A DNA stretch of 64,000 nt from Pseudonocardia sp. KRD291 (GTDB lineage Bacteria; Actinomycetota; Actinomycetes; Mycobacteriales; Pseudonocardiaceae). This document shows positions 25,800 through 33,557 of the stretch, piece after piece (the first letter of the stretch is position 1; each line of letters starts with the position of its first letter). The notes beneath the pieces were generated by a model. The model ran no database searches and was not told where the DNA came from. It worked only from the letters and a program-made list of their open reading frames with translations. The DNA is taken from positions 31,374-95,373 of the forward strand of contig NZ_JADQDD010000002.1 of the NCBI RefSeq assembly GCF_019263595.1. The letters run 5' to 3'. Made by a program: the position numbers and the translations under genes.

Positions 25800-27152
25800 A
25801 TGCAGCACTCCGCAGAGGCGGTCCCTGCGCCGGAGTCCCAGGCGCTCGAGTCCGCCACCCGCAAGGCGTTCCGCAGGCTCGTCCCACTCGTGATGATCAT
25901 GTTCGTCGCGAACTACATCGACCGGGTCAACATCGGCTTCGCCAAGGACGCCCTCGAGGCCGACTCGGGCATCGGCGCCGGAGCCTTCGGTCTCGGCGCA
26001 GGCCTGTTCTTCATCACCTACGCGATCTTCGAGGTGCCGAGCAATATCCTGCTCGAACGCTACGGCGCCAAGTTCTGGCTCACCCGGATCATGGTCAGCT
26101 GGGGTCTGGTTTCGGCGGCCATGATGTTCGCCCACAACGAGTGGATCTTCTACGCACTCCGGCTCGCTCTGGGAGCCGCAGAGGCCGGCTTCTTCGCCGG
26201 AGTGATCTTCTTCTTCACCCAGTGGTTTCCCAACGCCACCCGTGGACGCGCGAACGCCGCCCTGTACTCGGCCTCGACCATCGCCGCCGTCATCGCGGGT
26301 CCGATGTCCGGTGTGCTGCTCGGCATGCACGACGTGCTCGGTCTGCGCGGTTGGCAGTGGATGTTCCTCATCGAGGGCCTCGCCGCGATCCTGATCGGCG
26401 TCCTGGTCTGGTTCCGCCTCGAGTCCCAGCCCCGCGACGCCGACTGGCTGAGCGAGCAGGAGAAGGACGCTCTCACCACGAAGTTGCAGGCCGAGGAGGC
26501 CGAGCGCCTCGCCACGAAGCAGGAGAAGGCTCCGTCGCGCTGGTCCATGCTCCGCGACCCGCAGATGCTGCTGTTCTGTTTCGTCTACTTCGCCGCCCAA
26601 CTCGCCCAGTACTCGGTGACCTTCTGGCTGCCCAGCTTCGTGCGCGACATCGGAGGCCTCAGCGAGTTCATGATCGGTGTCATCGCGGTCGTGCCGTTCG
26701 CGGTGGCGTTCTTCGCCATTCTCGCCGCGGGCCGCATCTCCGACGCAACCGATCTGCGGCGCACGGTCCTCGGGGCCGGCTTCGTGCTCGCGGCCGTGGG
26801 CCTGGTGGCGGCGGCGATCACCGCTCCGGTGCTGGCCGTCGTCATGCTCATCGTGGCCACCGTCGGCTTCAAGGTCGCCGCATCGTCGTTCTACGTGATC
26901 CCGCAGCAATACCTCGTCGGGGCCCTCGCCGCGCCCGGCCTCGCCCTGATCAACTCCGTCGGCAACCTCGGCGGCTTCGTCGCCCCGACGATGATGGGGC
27001 AGGTTCAGGAACGCACCGGAAGCGTCTCCGGCGGCCTGATCGTCGTCGCAGCCTGCTGCATCGTCGCGCTCCTGGCCTGCAGCCTCCTCAAGTACGTCTC
27101 GCCCTCCCGCACAACGGCACCGGTGACCGCCTCGGGCACCGCGACCGGCTGA
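25800..27152 (+). CDS. MFS transporter, anion:cation symporter (ACS) type
   Basis: A 450-residue transporter with 12 predicted helices. NYIDRVNIGFAKD in the first helix and loop is the hallmark of the ACS family (hexuronate, glucarate, galactonate, tartrate, phthalate). A charged central loop is rich in E and K (residues 220-245). ATG 25800 follows GAGGCAGG. It is in line with the sugar-acid enzymes, 63 bases behind the dehydratase, and is most likely the uptake system for the cluster substrate. Confidence 0.9.
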   Translation: MQHSAEAVPAPESQALESATRKAFRRLVPLVMIMFVANYIDRVNIGFAKDALEADSGIGAGAFGLGAGLFFITYAIFEVPSNILLERYGAKFWLTRIMVSWGLVSAAMMFAHNEWIFYALRLALGAAEAGFFAGVIFFFTQWFPNATRGRANAALYSASTIAAVIAGPMSGVLLGMHDVLGLRGWQWMFLIEGLAAILIGVLVWFRLESQPRDADWLSEQEKDALTTKLQAEEAERLATKQEKAPSRWSMLRDPQMLLFCFVYFAAQLAQYSVTFWLPSFVRDIGGLSEFMIGVIAVVPFAVAFFAILAAGRISDATDLRRTVLGAGFVLAAVGLVAAAITAPVLAVVMLIVATVGFKVAASSFYVIPQQYLVGALAAPGLALINSVGNLGGFVAPTMMGQVQERTGSVSGGLIVVAACCIVALLACSLLKYVSPSRTTAPVTASGTATG

Positions 27153-27212
27153 CCCGGCACGAACATCGCCCGGCAGGCGCCCCGTCGACAACGACGTCAC
27201 TCGGAGGTCACC

Positions 27213-28547
27213 ATGTCAGAACTCACCCCGCCCACCACGGAGGCGAACGGCACGGAGTCCGTGCGGACCGGCCGCGCCGGTCGCCTGCTGGGGCATCTCA
27301 AGACCGTCGGTCCGGGACTCGTCGTCGCTCTGACGTGGGTCGGCGCAGGCGATCTCGTCGAGAACACCGTGGCCGGCGGCAACTACGGCTACGCACTGCT
27401 GTGGGTCATCCCGCTCTCACTGGTCTTCCGGTTCTTCCTCGTGTCCACGATCGCCCGCTACCCGTTGTTCAACGTGCACGGCGACACGAGCATCGTCCGC
27501 GGCATCGTGCGGCTTCGACCGGCGCTGGGCTACGTGTTCGGCGCAGCTCTGCTGCTGTACTGCTACATCAACATGGCGTTCATGCTGAGCGGCGTCGGCA
27601 CCTCGCTGGAGGCCCTCACCGGCGGCACCATCAACAGGTTCTGGGGCGCCGTCCTCGGCGTGCTGACCATCGTGATCCTGGTGGGACGCGGGGTGTACTC
27701 CACCCTGGAGACCGCCTTCAAGATCATCCTCGCGGTGCTGAGCCTGGCCTTCGTCGTCGCCGTCGCGCTGGTGGGCGTCGACTGGCCGGCGCTGGCGAGC
27801 GGTCTGGTCGGGTTCGAGCTGCCCCCAGACGTGGGCTTGTTCAGCTCCGGGCTGCTACTGCTGAGCCTCGTGATGGCCAGTGTGGGATCCCTGGCGAACC
27901 TGATCTATCCCCAGATGATGGAGGAAAAGGGCTGGACGACACCGCAGCACCGCCGCAAGCAGCAGCTGGATCTGCTGTTCGGCACCGTCGCGGTCGCGTT
28001 CCTCGGCGTCATGATGTGGATCGTCGGGGCCGAGGTACTACACGGAGGGCCACCCGCGACCACCGACCGGCAGATCGCCGGCGCGCTCGGTGGAGCGATC
28101 GGCCCGGTCGGCACCTACATCTTCTACTTCGGCCTTCTGGCGGCGACATGGACGACCGCGGCCGGTGTGCTGTTCAGCATCAGCAAGCTCGCTGTCCAGT
28201 CCTTCCGCACCGCGCGCAACGCCGCTCGTGACAACATCGAGGCACCGGTGGACACCCGGGGCGGGCTCTACCGGCTGTTCCTCGCGGTGGGGCTGAGCGC
28301 GCTGGTCTGGTCCTTGCCGTGGGCACCCGGGTTCGCCGCCCTGACGGTCGCCCTGGTGACCTTCCAGGCGCCCATGCTGGTGCTGACGGTGGTCGTACTG
28401 CTCGTCGTACTCAACCGGACATCGATGATGGGCACCCGCCGCAATCGGTGGTGGGAGAACGCTGTGTTGGTCGTCCTGCTCGGCTTCACCCTCTTCGCCT
28501 GCTACCACGGTTTCGCCGATGCCGTGTCGCTCATCGTCGCGGGCTGA
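27213..28547 (+). CDS. Nramp-fold transporter lacking the usual metal-binding motifs
   Basis: A 444-residue membrane protein with about 11 helices and the Nramp N-terminal signature GPGLVVALTWVGAGD. Where canonical Nramps have the DPGN metal motif in helix 1, this reads GAGDLVENT. Helix 6 has NLIYPQMM in place of A-x-x-MPH. Both sites that bind Mn/Fe are therefore changed. It may carry Mg2+, as do some Nramp-related proteins, or another solute. Position between the MFS gene and an Ldh2-type dehydrogenase suggests a link with sugar-acid metabolism. ATG 27213 after GGAGGTCACC. Confidence 0.8.
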   Translation: MSELTPPTTEANGTESVRTGRAGRLLGHLKTVGPGLVVALTWVGAGDLVENTVAGGNYGYALLWVIPLSLVFRFFLVSTIARYPLFNVHGDTSIVRGIVRLRPALGYVFGAALLLYCYINMAFMLSGVGTSLEALTGGTINRFWGAVLGVLTIVILVGRGVYSTLETAFKIILAVLSLAFVVAVALVGVDWPALASGLVGFELPPDVGLFSSGLLLLSLVMASVGSLANLIYPQMMEEKGWTTPQHRRKQQLDLLFGTVAVAFLGVMMWIVGAEVLHGGPPATTDRQIAGALGGAIGPVGTYIFYFGLLAATWTTAAGVLFSISKLAVQSFRTARNAARDNIEAPVDTRGGLYRLFLAVGLSALVWSLPWAPGFAALTVALVTFQAPMLVLTVVVLLVVLNRTSMMGTRRNRWWENAVLVVLLGFTLFACYHGFADAVSLIVAG

Positions 28548-28572
28548 CCGCGGCCGCCACGGGAGAAACACC

Positions 28573-29685
28573 ATGAGCACCGACACCTCCGTCGGCACCA
28601 CCCGCTATGCCGCTTCCGACCTGACGCGTTTCGCCGAAGCGCTTCTGCGGGCTGCCGGCATCGACAACGATCACGCCGCAGCGATGACCGCCCGCATGAT
28701 CGACGGTGACCTGCTCGGACACCGAACCCATGGCCTGTCCTTTCTCAGCACGTACCTCGACCGGATCAGCGGCGGCCACATCGGCAGTGCGGGCGCGCTC
28801 GAGACGCTGCACGACGACCGGGCCGCCATCGCCTGGCAGGCGAATCGCCTCCCGGGAGCATGGGTGATGGGAGAGGCGACCGCTCTCGCACTCGACCGCA
28901 TCACGGACCACGCGGTCGTCACGGTGACCATCGCCAACTGCTCCCATATCGGATGTCTGCAGAGCTACTTGCTTCCCTTCACCGCCCGCGGGCTCCTGGT
29001 CACCCTCACCGCGACCAACCCCGGAGTGGCCTCGGTCGCGGCTCCCGGTGGCACCCAGGGAGTGATCACTACCAATCCCATTGCGATGGGAATTCCGACA
29101 TGGAACGACCCGATCCTGATCGATCAATGCACGTCTGTGGGAAGCAACGCCCTGTTCGACGACTACGCCGCACACGGCGAACGCCTCCCCGGAGAGTGGT
29201 TGCTCGACGCCGCCGGTCTCCCGACAGACGATCCGACCGTCCTCCGAGCGGACCCGCCCGGAACGATCCAATCTCTGGGCCAGACAGACTTCGGCTACAA
29301 GGGGTTCGGCTTCGGCCTGATGTCGGAAGCGCTTTCGATCGCCCTGCCCGGCTACGGCCGTCGAACCCACCCGGGCAGATTCGGACAGGGAGTCTTTCTG
29401 CAAGTGATCGACCCTGCCCGGTTCTGCGGCTCGGATGCCTTTCTCGATGAGGTTACCCACCTGGTCACGACCATTCGTAACGACCCCGGCGCGGCTGGCG
29501 CAGCGGTGCGGCTACCTGGGGAACGAGCACTGTCCGCGCGTCGCGACCAAATCCGCGATGGCGTACTGGTCGAGCCTCAGACTCTTGCGCGTCTGGAGCC
29601 TTGGGCACGCCGCAGCCGGACCCCACTCCCCACACCTACAAGAGCGCCTATAACGATGCCTCCACCATCTACTGAGAGCGACTAG
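28573..29685 (+). CDS. Ldh2/malate-lactate dehydrogenase-family oxidoreductase
   Basis: A 370-residue NAD(P)-dependent enzyme of the Ldh2 (YlbC, sulfolactate, 2,3-diketogulonate reductase) family. Typical motifs: DLLGHRTHGLS, ANCSHIGCLQSYL, with histidine of GHRTHG as part of the active site, and NPIAMGIPT. It reduces or oxidises a 2-keto/2-hydroxy acid. ATG 28573 follows GGGAGAAACACC. The last dozen residues (from about 358) look like non-conserved extension, and the stop lies 72 bases before the IS3 end, so the true end may have been altered by insertions next to it. Confidence 0.85.
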   Translation: MSTDTSVGTTRYAASDLTRFAEALLRAAGIDNDHAAAMTARMIDGDLLGHRTHGLSFLSTYLDRISGGHIGSAGALETLHDDRAAIAWQANRLPGAWVMGEATALALDRITDHAVVTVTIANCSHIGCLQSYLLPFTARGLLVTLTATNPGVASVAAPGGTQGVITTNPIAMGIPTWNDPILIDQCTSVGSNALFDDYAAHGERLPGEWLLDAAGLPTDDPTVLRADPPGTIQSLGQTDFGYKGFGFGLMSEALSIALPGYGRRTHPGRFGQGVFLQVIDPARFCGSDAFLDEVTHLVTTIRNDPGAAGAAVRLPGERALSARRDQIRDGVLVEPQTLARLEPWARRSRTPLPTPTRAPITMPPPSTESD

Positions 29686-29757
29686 GTGTTGTGACCCCGG
29701 AGGTTGTTGACGACGGCGTGTCGTCTTGATCGGGGAGAGCCTCCGGTGCGGGGTGGG

Positions 29758-29785
29758 TGAAGCGCCCCGGGTTCAGTGGAGGCTG
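29758..29785 (+). repeat. IS3 left terminal inverted repeat
   Basis: Begins TGAAGCGCCCCGGGTTCA and ends GTGGAGGCTG. The partner at 32421-32448 differs mainly in the four central bases. Confidence 0.8.
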
Positions 29786-30010
29786 GGTTCTCCCGAGCTG
29801 GGTTCTTCTCGGGCTGGTTGGTGAGCGTAGTAGTTGTGTTCGTACTCGACCGGCGGGATGTTGCCGATCATGGAGTGCAGCCTGCGGGTGTTGAACCAGT
29901 GCACCCAGGACGCGGTCACGAGTTCGAGGTCATCGACGGTGCGCAGCGGCCCGTCCCGGCGGACGCATTCGGACTTGTAGAGCCCGATCAACGACTCGGC
30001 CATGGCGTTG
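29773..30010 (-). pseudogene. IS3 orfB, 3' fragment
   Basis: Encodes NAMAESLIGLYKSECV and on to the end of the integrase domain, with RLHSMIGNIPPVEYE, the conserved tail of IS3 transposases. It contains the third catalytic residue (E of AESLI/KSE). The 5' part of the same gene is on the other side of the IS110 element at 31337, where it ends GDSYD, so the two halves fit together with nothing missing. Confidence 0.85.
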
Positions 30011-30025
30011 ATGCTCCTATAGTCG

Positions 30026-31112
30026 TCAAGCGACGAGAGCCAATTCCGGTGTTTTGTGTGGAGCCACCAGAATCCGATAGATCTCGCGGATCAGGTGGCG
30101 CTTGAGGCAGCGCAGGATCTCCTTCGTCGTCCGGCCTTCCTTCGCCCGTCGCGCGACGTAGGCGATCGTCGGCTGGTGGGAGCGCATGCGGACGACGAGG
30201 ATCCGGTGTAGGGCGGCGTTGGCCTGGCGGTGCCCGCCTCGGTTGAGCCGGTGGCGGGTGGTCTTGCCGGAGCTCGCGGGGATGGGGCAGGCGCCGCAGA
30301 GCTTGGCCAGGGCGGCCTCGCTGTGAATGCGTTCGGGGTTGTCACCGACCACGATCAGCATCTCCGCTGCGGAGTCCGCGGCGATCCCGAACTGGCCGGT
30401 CAGCTGCGGTGCTGCGCGGTCAACGAGAGTGTCGAGGACACGCTCGTGGCGGCGCGCCTCGAAGTCGAGGCTGCGGTGGCGATCGGCCAGTGCGCGAAGG
30501 GTGTAGCGGGCTGCGGCTTCGGGACTGTCCATGGTCTCGTAGCGCAGGGCGCGGCAGGCATCGAGGAGCTCGCGGTCGTTGAAGGGCTCGAGAGCCTCGC
30601 GCAGCTCGGAGGGTGCGTTCACGAGGATGGTCTTGAGGGTGACGATCGCCTGGGTGCGGGCCTTGGTCGCGGTGTCCTTCGCGATCTTGATCTGGCGGAT
30701 CATCTCGACGGTGCCATCACCGGTCTTCGGGGTGGCGGTTGCTGTGCCGGACAGGACGCTGCGGGCGGCGGTCTCGGCGTCGATGGTGTCGTTCTTGCCG
30801 CGTAGGTGTCGCACGGTGCGGTCGCCTCGATTGACCTCGACGACCTGGTCGCCCGCCCGCCGCAGGAACGAAGGCCAGCCCGGCGCCGTAGGAGCCGGTG
30901 CCCTCGACCCCGAACAGCACCTGTCCGCTGTCGTACTCGGCGGCGAGCCCGACGGCCCAGTCGCTCAGCTGCACGTAGCCGGCGCGATTGACGCTGATCG
31001 TGGTCGAGCCCAGCACAGCGCCGACCTGGTCGAGCGCGACTGCGACGTGGTTGTGCTTGTGGGTGTCGACTCCGACGACGATGCGCCGACGGTTCTCCTG
31101 CGGGATGCTCAC
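30026..31112 (-). pseudogene. IS110-family transposase (recombinase), frameshifted
   Basis: GTG start at 31112. The N-terminal RuvC-like DEDD domain shows VVGVDTHKHNH (first D), LFGVEGTGSYG (E) and, in another frame, LRGKNDTIDAETAA (two D). The C-terminal part carries SSGKTTRHRLNRGGHRQANA, the Tnp domain with the catalytic serine. Near 30864-30871 the sequence GCCTTCGTTCCTGCGG has four bases more than expected for GCCTTCCTGCGG, shifting the frame. The remainder (from MRHLRGKND, 30814) stays open to 30026. The insertion probably inactivated the gene after it had moved here; a sequencing artefact cannot be excluded. Confidence 0.8.
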
Positions 31113-31144
31113 TGTTGACTGCGGTCCTTCCCGGAAGCGTGGTC

Positions 31145-31325
31145 GACAGCGCGCCGGGCGGGCGGACAGGACTGTGATGGGACCTGCTCAGATCAGGCTC
31201 CTATGAGGTCACTGCCCGCTCGGCGCGCCATCTGTGGCGGTGTCGCCCGGGCAGCCGACAGATCAACGCCAGGGCACCGAGAGGGCCAGTCGTAAGCACG
31301 GGTCAGACCGACCGGGCGACGAACA
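31145..31325 (-). ncRNA. Bridge RNA of the IS110 element
   Basis: The 5' non-coding end of the element folds into two stem-loops on the minus strand. The first is closed by a perfect 9-bp stem (31312-31320 with 31242-31250) and holds TACGAC (31294-31289) and GGCGTTG (31270-31264). TACGAC equals the left flank of the insertion, and GGCGTTG is the reverse complement of the right flank CAACGCC. The second is closed by a perfect 8-bp stem (31221-31228 with 31149-31156). It holds ATAGGAGC (31204-31197), identical to the element's right end (30020-30013), and CATCACAGTCC (31179-31169), whose complement contains ACTGTGA found at the left end. This is the two-loop target/donor guide layout known for IS110-family bridge RNAs. 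RNA ends are approximate. Confidence 0.85.
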
Positions 31326-31336
31326 GCAGTCTCACA

Positions 31337-32067
31337 GTCGTAGGAGTCACCGATCGAGCCGATCGAGGCCAGCGCACCGGCCTGGACGAGCCGGTCGCCG
31401 TAGCGAATGGCCGTGTATTGACTTCCGGCATCCGAGTGGTGGATCAACCCCTCAAGACGGCCATCAGTGGTCTGGCCTGCGTTTTCACGGGTCCACAGCG
31501 CCATCGCCAAGGCGTCAAGGGGGAGCTCGGTGGGCATCCGAGCCGCGCAGCGCCACCCCACGATCCGCCGGGAGTACACGTCGGAGACGAACGCGGTGAA
31601 CACCGTCCCCGACCAGGTCGGCACGTAGGTCAGGTCGACCACCCAGAGCTGGTTCGGTTGCTGCGCGGTGAAGTCCCGGTCGACCAGGTCCGGGGCGCGC
31701 CCGGCCTGCTGGTCGGGCCGGGTGGTGATCACCGGCTGGCCGCGGCGCACCCCGCGCAGCCCGAGCTCGCGCATCAGCCGTTCCACGGTGCAGCGCGCGA
31801 CCGGCCCGCCGCCCTGGCCGGTGACGCCATCGCGGCGCAACTGGTGCCACATCTTGCGGGCTCCGTAGAGGCCGCGGCCCTTGTCCCGGTCGAAGAAGGT
31901 GGCCTCGATCGTCTCGGCCAGCGCCGCGTCGTGCAGCGCCCGCCGCGACGGCCCCTGTTCTTGTGGGCGTAGTAGCCGCTCGCGGCGACCGCGATGCCCT
32001 GTGCGCGAAGGGCATCGCAGATCGGCTCGACCCCGAAACGGCCCTTGTGTTGATCGATGTAGGCCAC
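31337..32067 (-). pseudogene. IS3 orfB, 5' fragment
   Basis: Starts at GTG 32067 (VAYIDQHKGRFGVEPICDAL), the HTH_21 region, directly after orfA. Near 31951-31954 one base is missing (AACAGGGGCCG instead of a longer G run), after which the frame continues with RRALHDAAL, KMWHQLRRDG, LWVVDLTYVPTW (first D) and LIHHSDAGSQYT (second D). It ends at GDSYD where the IS110 element begins. Third catalytic residue is on the 29773-30010 fragment. Confidence 0.85.
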
Positions 32068-32069
32068 GA

Positions 32070-32405
32070 TCAGCGGATACGGCGGTCGAGCTCCGCCGCC
32101 GCGAAAAACGCCGACGCCGTCTTCAAGATCTCATTCGCCCGCCGCAGCTCGGCGTTCTCCTGCCGCAGCCGCTTGAGCTCATCGGACTCCGCCGTGGTCA
32201 CACCCGGGGCCAGGCCGTCGTCGATATCGGACTGGCGGCACCAGCCGCGCAGTGTGTCGGGCAGGACCCCCAACTGCGGACCGATCCGCTTACACGCCGC
32301 GTTGACCGACAGCCCGGGCTCCTGTCGGCGTGCTTCCCGGACCATCCGCTTGGCCCGCTCGCGCATCTCGTCGCTGAACTTCCTCGGTGCCGGCACGATC
32401 TCCAC
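32070..32405 (-). CDS. IS3-family transposase OrfA
   Basis: A 111-residue protein: helix-turn-helix of the HTH_Tnp_1 type (RKFSDEMRERAKRMVREAR, then GPQLGVLPDTLRGWCRQ) and a leucine-zipper C-terminus (ELKRLRQENAELRRANEIL). Normally its product is extended by frameshifting into orfB to make the full transposase. GTG start at 32405. Intact, but without a functional orfB it can only act as a DNA-binding regulator. Confidence 0.9.
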   Translation of the reverse strand: MEIVPAPRKFSDEMRERAKRMVREARRQEPGLSVNAACKRIGPQLGVLPDTLRGWCRQSDIDDGLAPGVTTAESDELKRLRQENAELRRANEILKTASAFFAAAELDRRIR

Positions 32406-32420
32406 CTTCCCGTGGAATCA

Positions 32421-32448
32421 GAGCCTCCACCACTCCCGGGGCGCTTCA
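32421..32448 (-). repeat. IS3 right terminal inverted repeat
   Basis: Reverse complement begins TGAAGCGCCCCGGGAGTG and ends GTGGAGGCTC, matching the left end at 29758-29785 apart from the central four bases and the last one. Confidence 0.8.
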
Positions 32449-32460
32449 TCGCGTACGGGG

Positions 32461-33276
32461 TCAGTCGAACAACGCCGATGTCGCGGCATCAATATGCCGC
32501 TGCATCAGCCCACCGGCCGCCTTTTGGTCCTGCTTGCTGATCGCGTCGAGAATGCGTTCGTGGAACTGTTGGGCCGCACGGAGCGCGTCCGGCGACTGGT
32601 AGCGCTCGATGTCGATGGCGGCGCGGATGTTCGGGGCGATCGCGCTCATCGTCGCGGCGAGGATCTCGTTGCCGCTAGCCTCCGCGATCGACACGTGCCA
32701 CTCGACGTTGAGGTCCAGGAAGCGCGGGATGTTCTCGACCAACTCGGACATCGTCGCCGTCAGCTCCTGCAGTTTCTGCACTTGCTCGTCTGTCCGGGCC
32801 CCCGCGGCCAGGGTCGCGCAGCGCGGTTCGAGCAGGTCCCGCACCTCGATCAGCGACGTGGTCTGCAGGCCACGACCACGGATGAACAGGTCCATGTGAC
32901 GGACGACAGCCTCGCGCGGCGGCCGCTGCACGACGTAGCCGCCGCCTCGGCCGAGCTTGGCGTAGAGCAGTCCCTCCATCGACAGCGTGCCGAGCGCCTC
33001 GCGCACCGCCGACCGTGACAGCCCGGCGTCCTCGGCGAGCTCGCGCTCGGCCGGAAGCATCGATCCGGGGGGAACCGCGCCGGAGAGGATCCGGTCCCGC
33101 AGCTCGTCGGCAAAGACCTCGGGGCCGCGGCGCACCTGCACCCGGCCGATCCCGGGCGAGGTGCGGCCGGACGGCGTCGCATCACGGCGGTCGGCCGGCG
33201 GACCCCCTCCGGACGGCGTGCTGCCGGGCGGCTGGTCGTCGGAGGGAGTGGCCGAATCGGGGGACATACCAGTCAT
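32461..33276 (-). CDS. FadR-subfamily GntR regulator (paralogue of 46406)
   Basis: A 271-residue regulator: a flexible proline/glycine-rich N-terminus of about 45 residues, a winged helix (LPAERELAEDAGLSRSAVRE, LGRGGGYVV), and an FCD domain with EWHVSIAEASGNE and QFHERIL. It is very similar along its whole length to the regulator at 46406-47176, so the two are paralogues and may recognise the same operator. ATG 33276 has GGTGGA upstream; ATG 33267 is possible. The last codon is 13 bases from the IS3 end, so the element inserted just behind the gene. Confidence 0.88.
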   Translation of the reverse strand: MTGMSPDSATPSDDQPPGSTPSGGGPPADRRDATPSGRTSPGIGRVQVRRGPEVFADELRDRILSGAVPPGSMLPAERELAEDAGLSRSAVREALGTLSMEGLLYAKLGRGGGYVVQRPPREAVVRHMDLFIRGRGLQTTSLIEVRDLLEPRCATLAAGARTDEQVQKLQELTATMSELVENIPRFLDLNVEWHVSIAEASGNEILAATMSAIAPNIRAAIDIERYQSPDALRAAQQFHERILDAISKQDQKAAGGLMQRHIDAATSALFD

Positions 33277-33557
33277 GGTCCACCGAGCCGCTATCTCGGT
33301 GCCCTCCCGCCCACCGAGAGCGCGCCGGTGCGGTGCGGCGCAGTACCGCGACGCGACTCGGTCGGCCGTTCGCCCCAGCGGGTCGATGCACAGTCGTCGG
33401 TGTGCCCCAGGAGCAGCGGGCCGGGCGCGTCGCATCCGTCGGCCGGGTCCCGACAACCGCGCGGCGAGCCACCACGCCGACCCGACGGCCGTCGAATGGC
33501 CGCGGTGGCGAGCAGGCCCCACGCGCTGCCACCTGCGCACAGCGCCCCATCACGGCG

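Larger units (their letters stand above)
30011..31336 (-). mobile_element. IS110-family element inserted in IS3
   Basis: The element is 1326 bases, placed by the exact points where the IS3 orfB reading frame stops and resumes (GDSYD ... NAMAES). One long frame-shifted DEDD transposase runs on the minus strand. The 3' flank after it is only about 15 bases, while the 5' flank is over 220 bases and non-coding, the layout of the IS110 group that encodes a bridge RNA upstream of the transposase. As usual for the family there are no terminal inverted repeats or target duplication. TTGACG near the right end (about 30024-30029) could serve as a -35 box in the circular form. Confidence 0.88.
29758..32448 (-). 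mobile_element. IS3-family element, interrupted by an IS110-family element
   Basis: Imperfect terminal inverted repeats (TGAAGCGCCCCGGG, a four-base mismatch block, then GTGGAGGCT) bound the element at 29758-29785 and 32421-32448. Without the inner IS110 element the length is about 1365 bases, normal for IS3. The two reading frames orfA and orfB run on the minus strand. orfB is frameshifted near 31951 and cut by the IS110 element between its second and third catalytic residues, so this copy is dead. No matching target-site duplication is visible: GGG on the left against TCG on the right. Confidence 0.85.

Noticed and set aside
26141..28231. 696-codon plus-strand frame across the MFS and Nramp-like genes
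   Set aside because: Shifted reading of both genes; arginine-rich, no motifs.
29686..29757. Remnant of another IS left of the IS3 end
   Set aside because: The 70 bases look unlike the neighbouring gene but contain no terminal repeat or coding motif that could support a call.
30717..31112. Separate small protein in the IS110 element
   Set aside because: It is the N-terminal part of the frameshifted transposase, as shown by the DEDD motifs continuing in the next frame.
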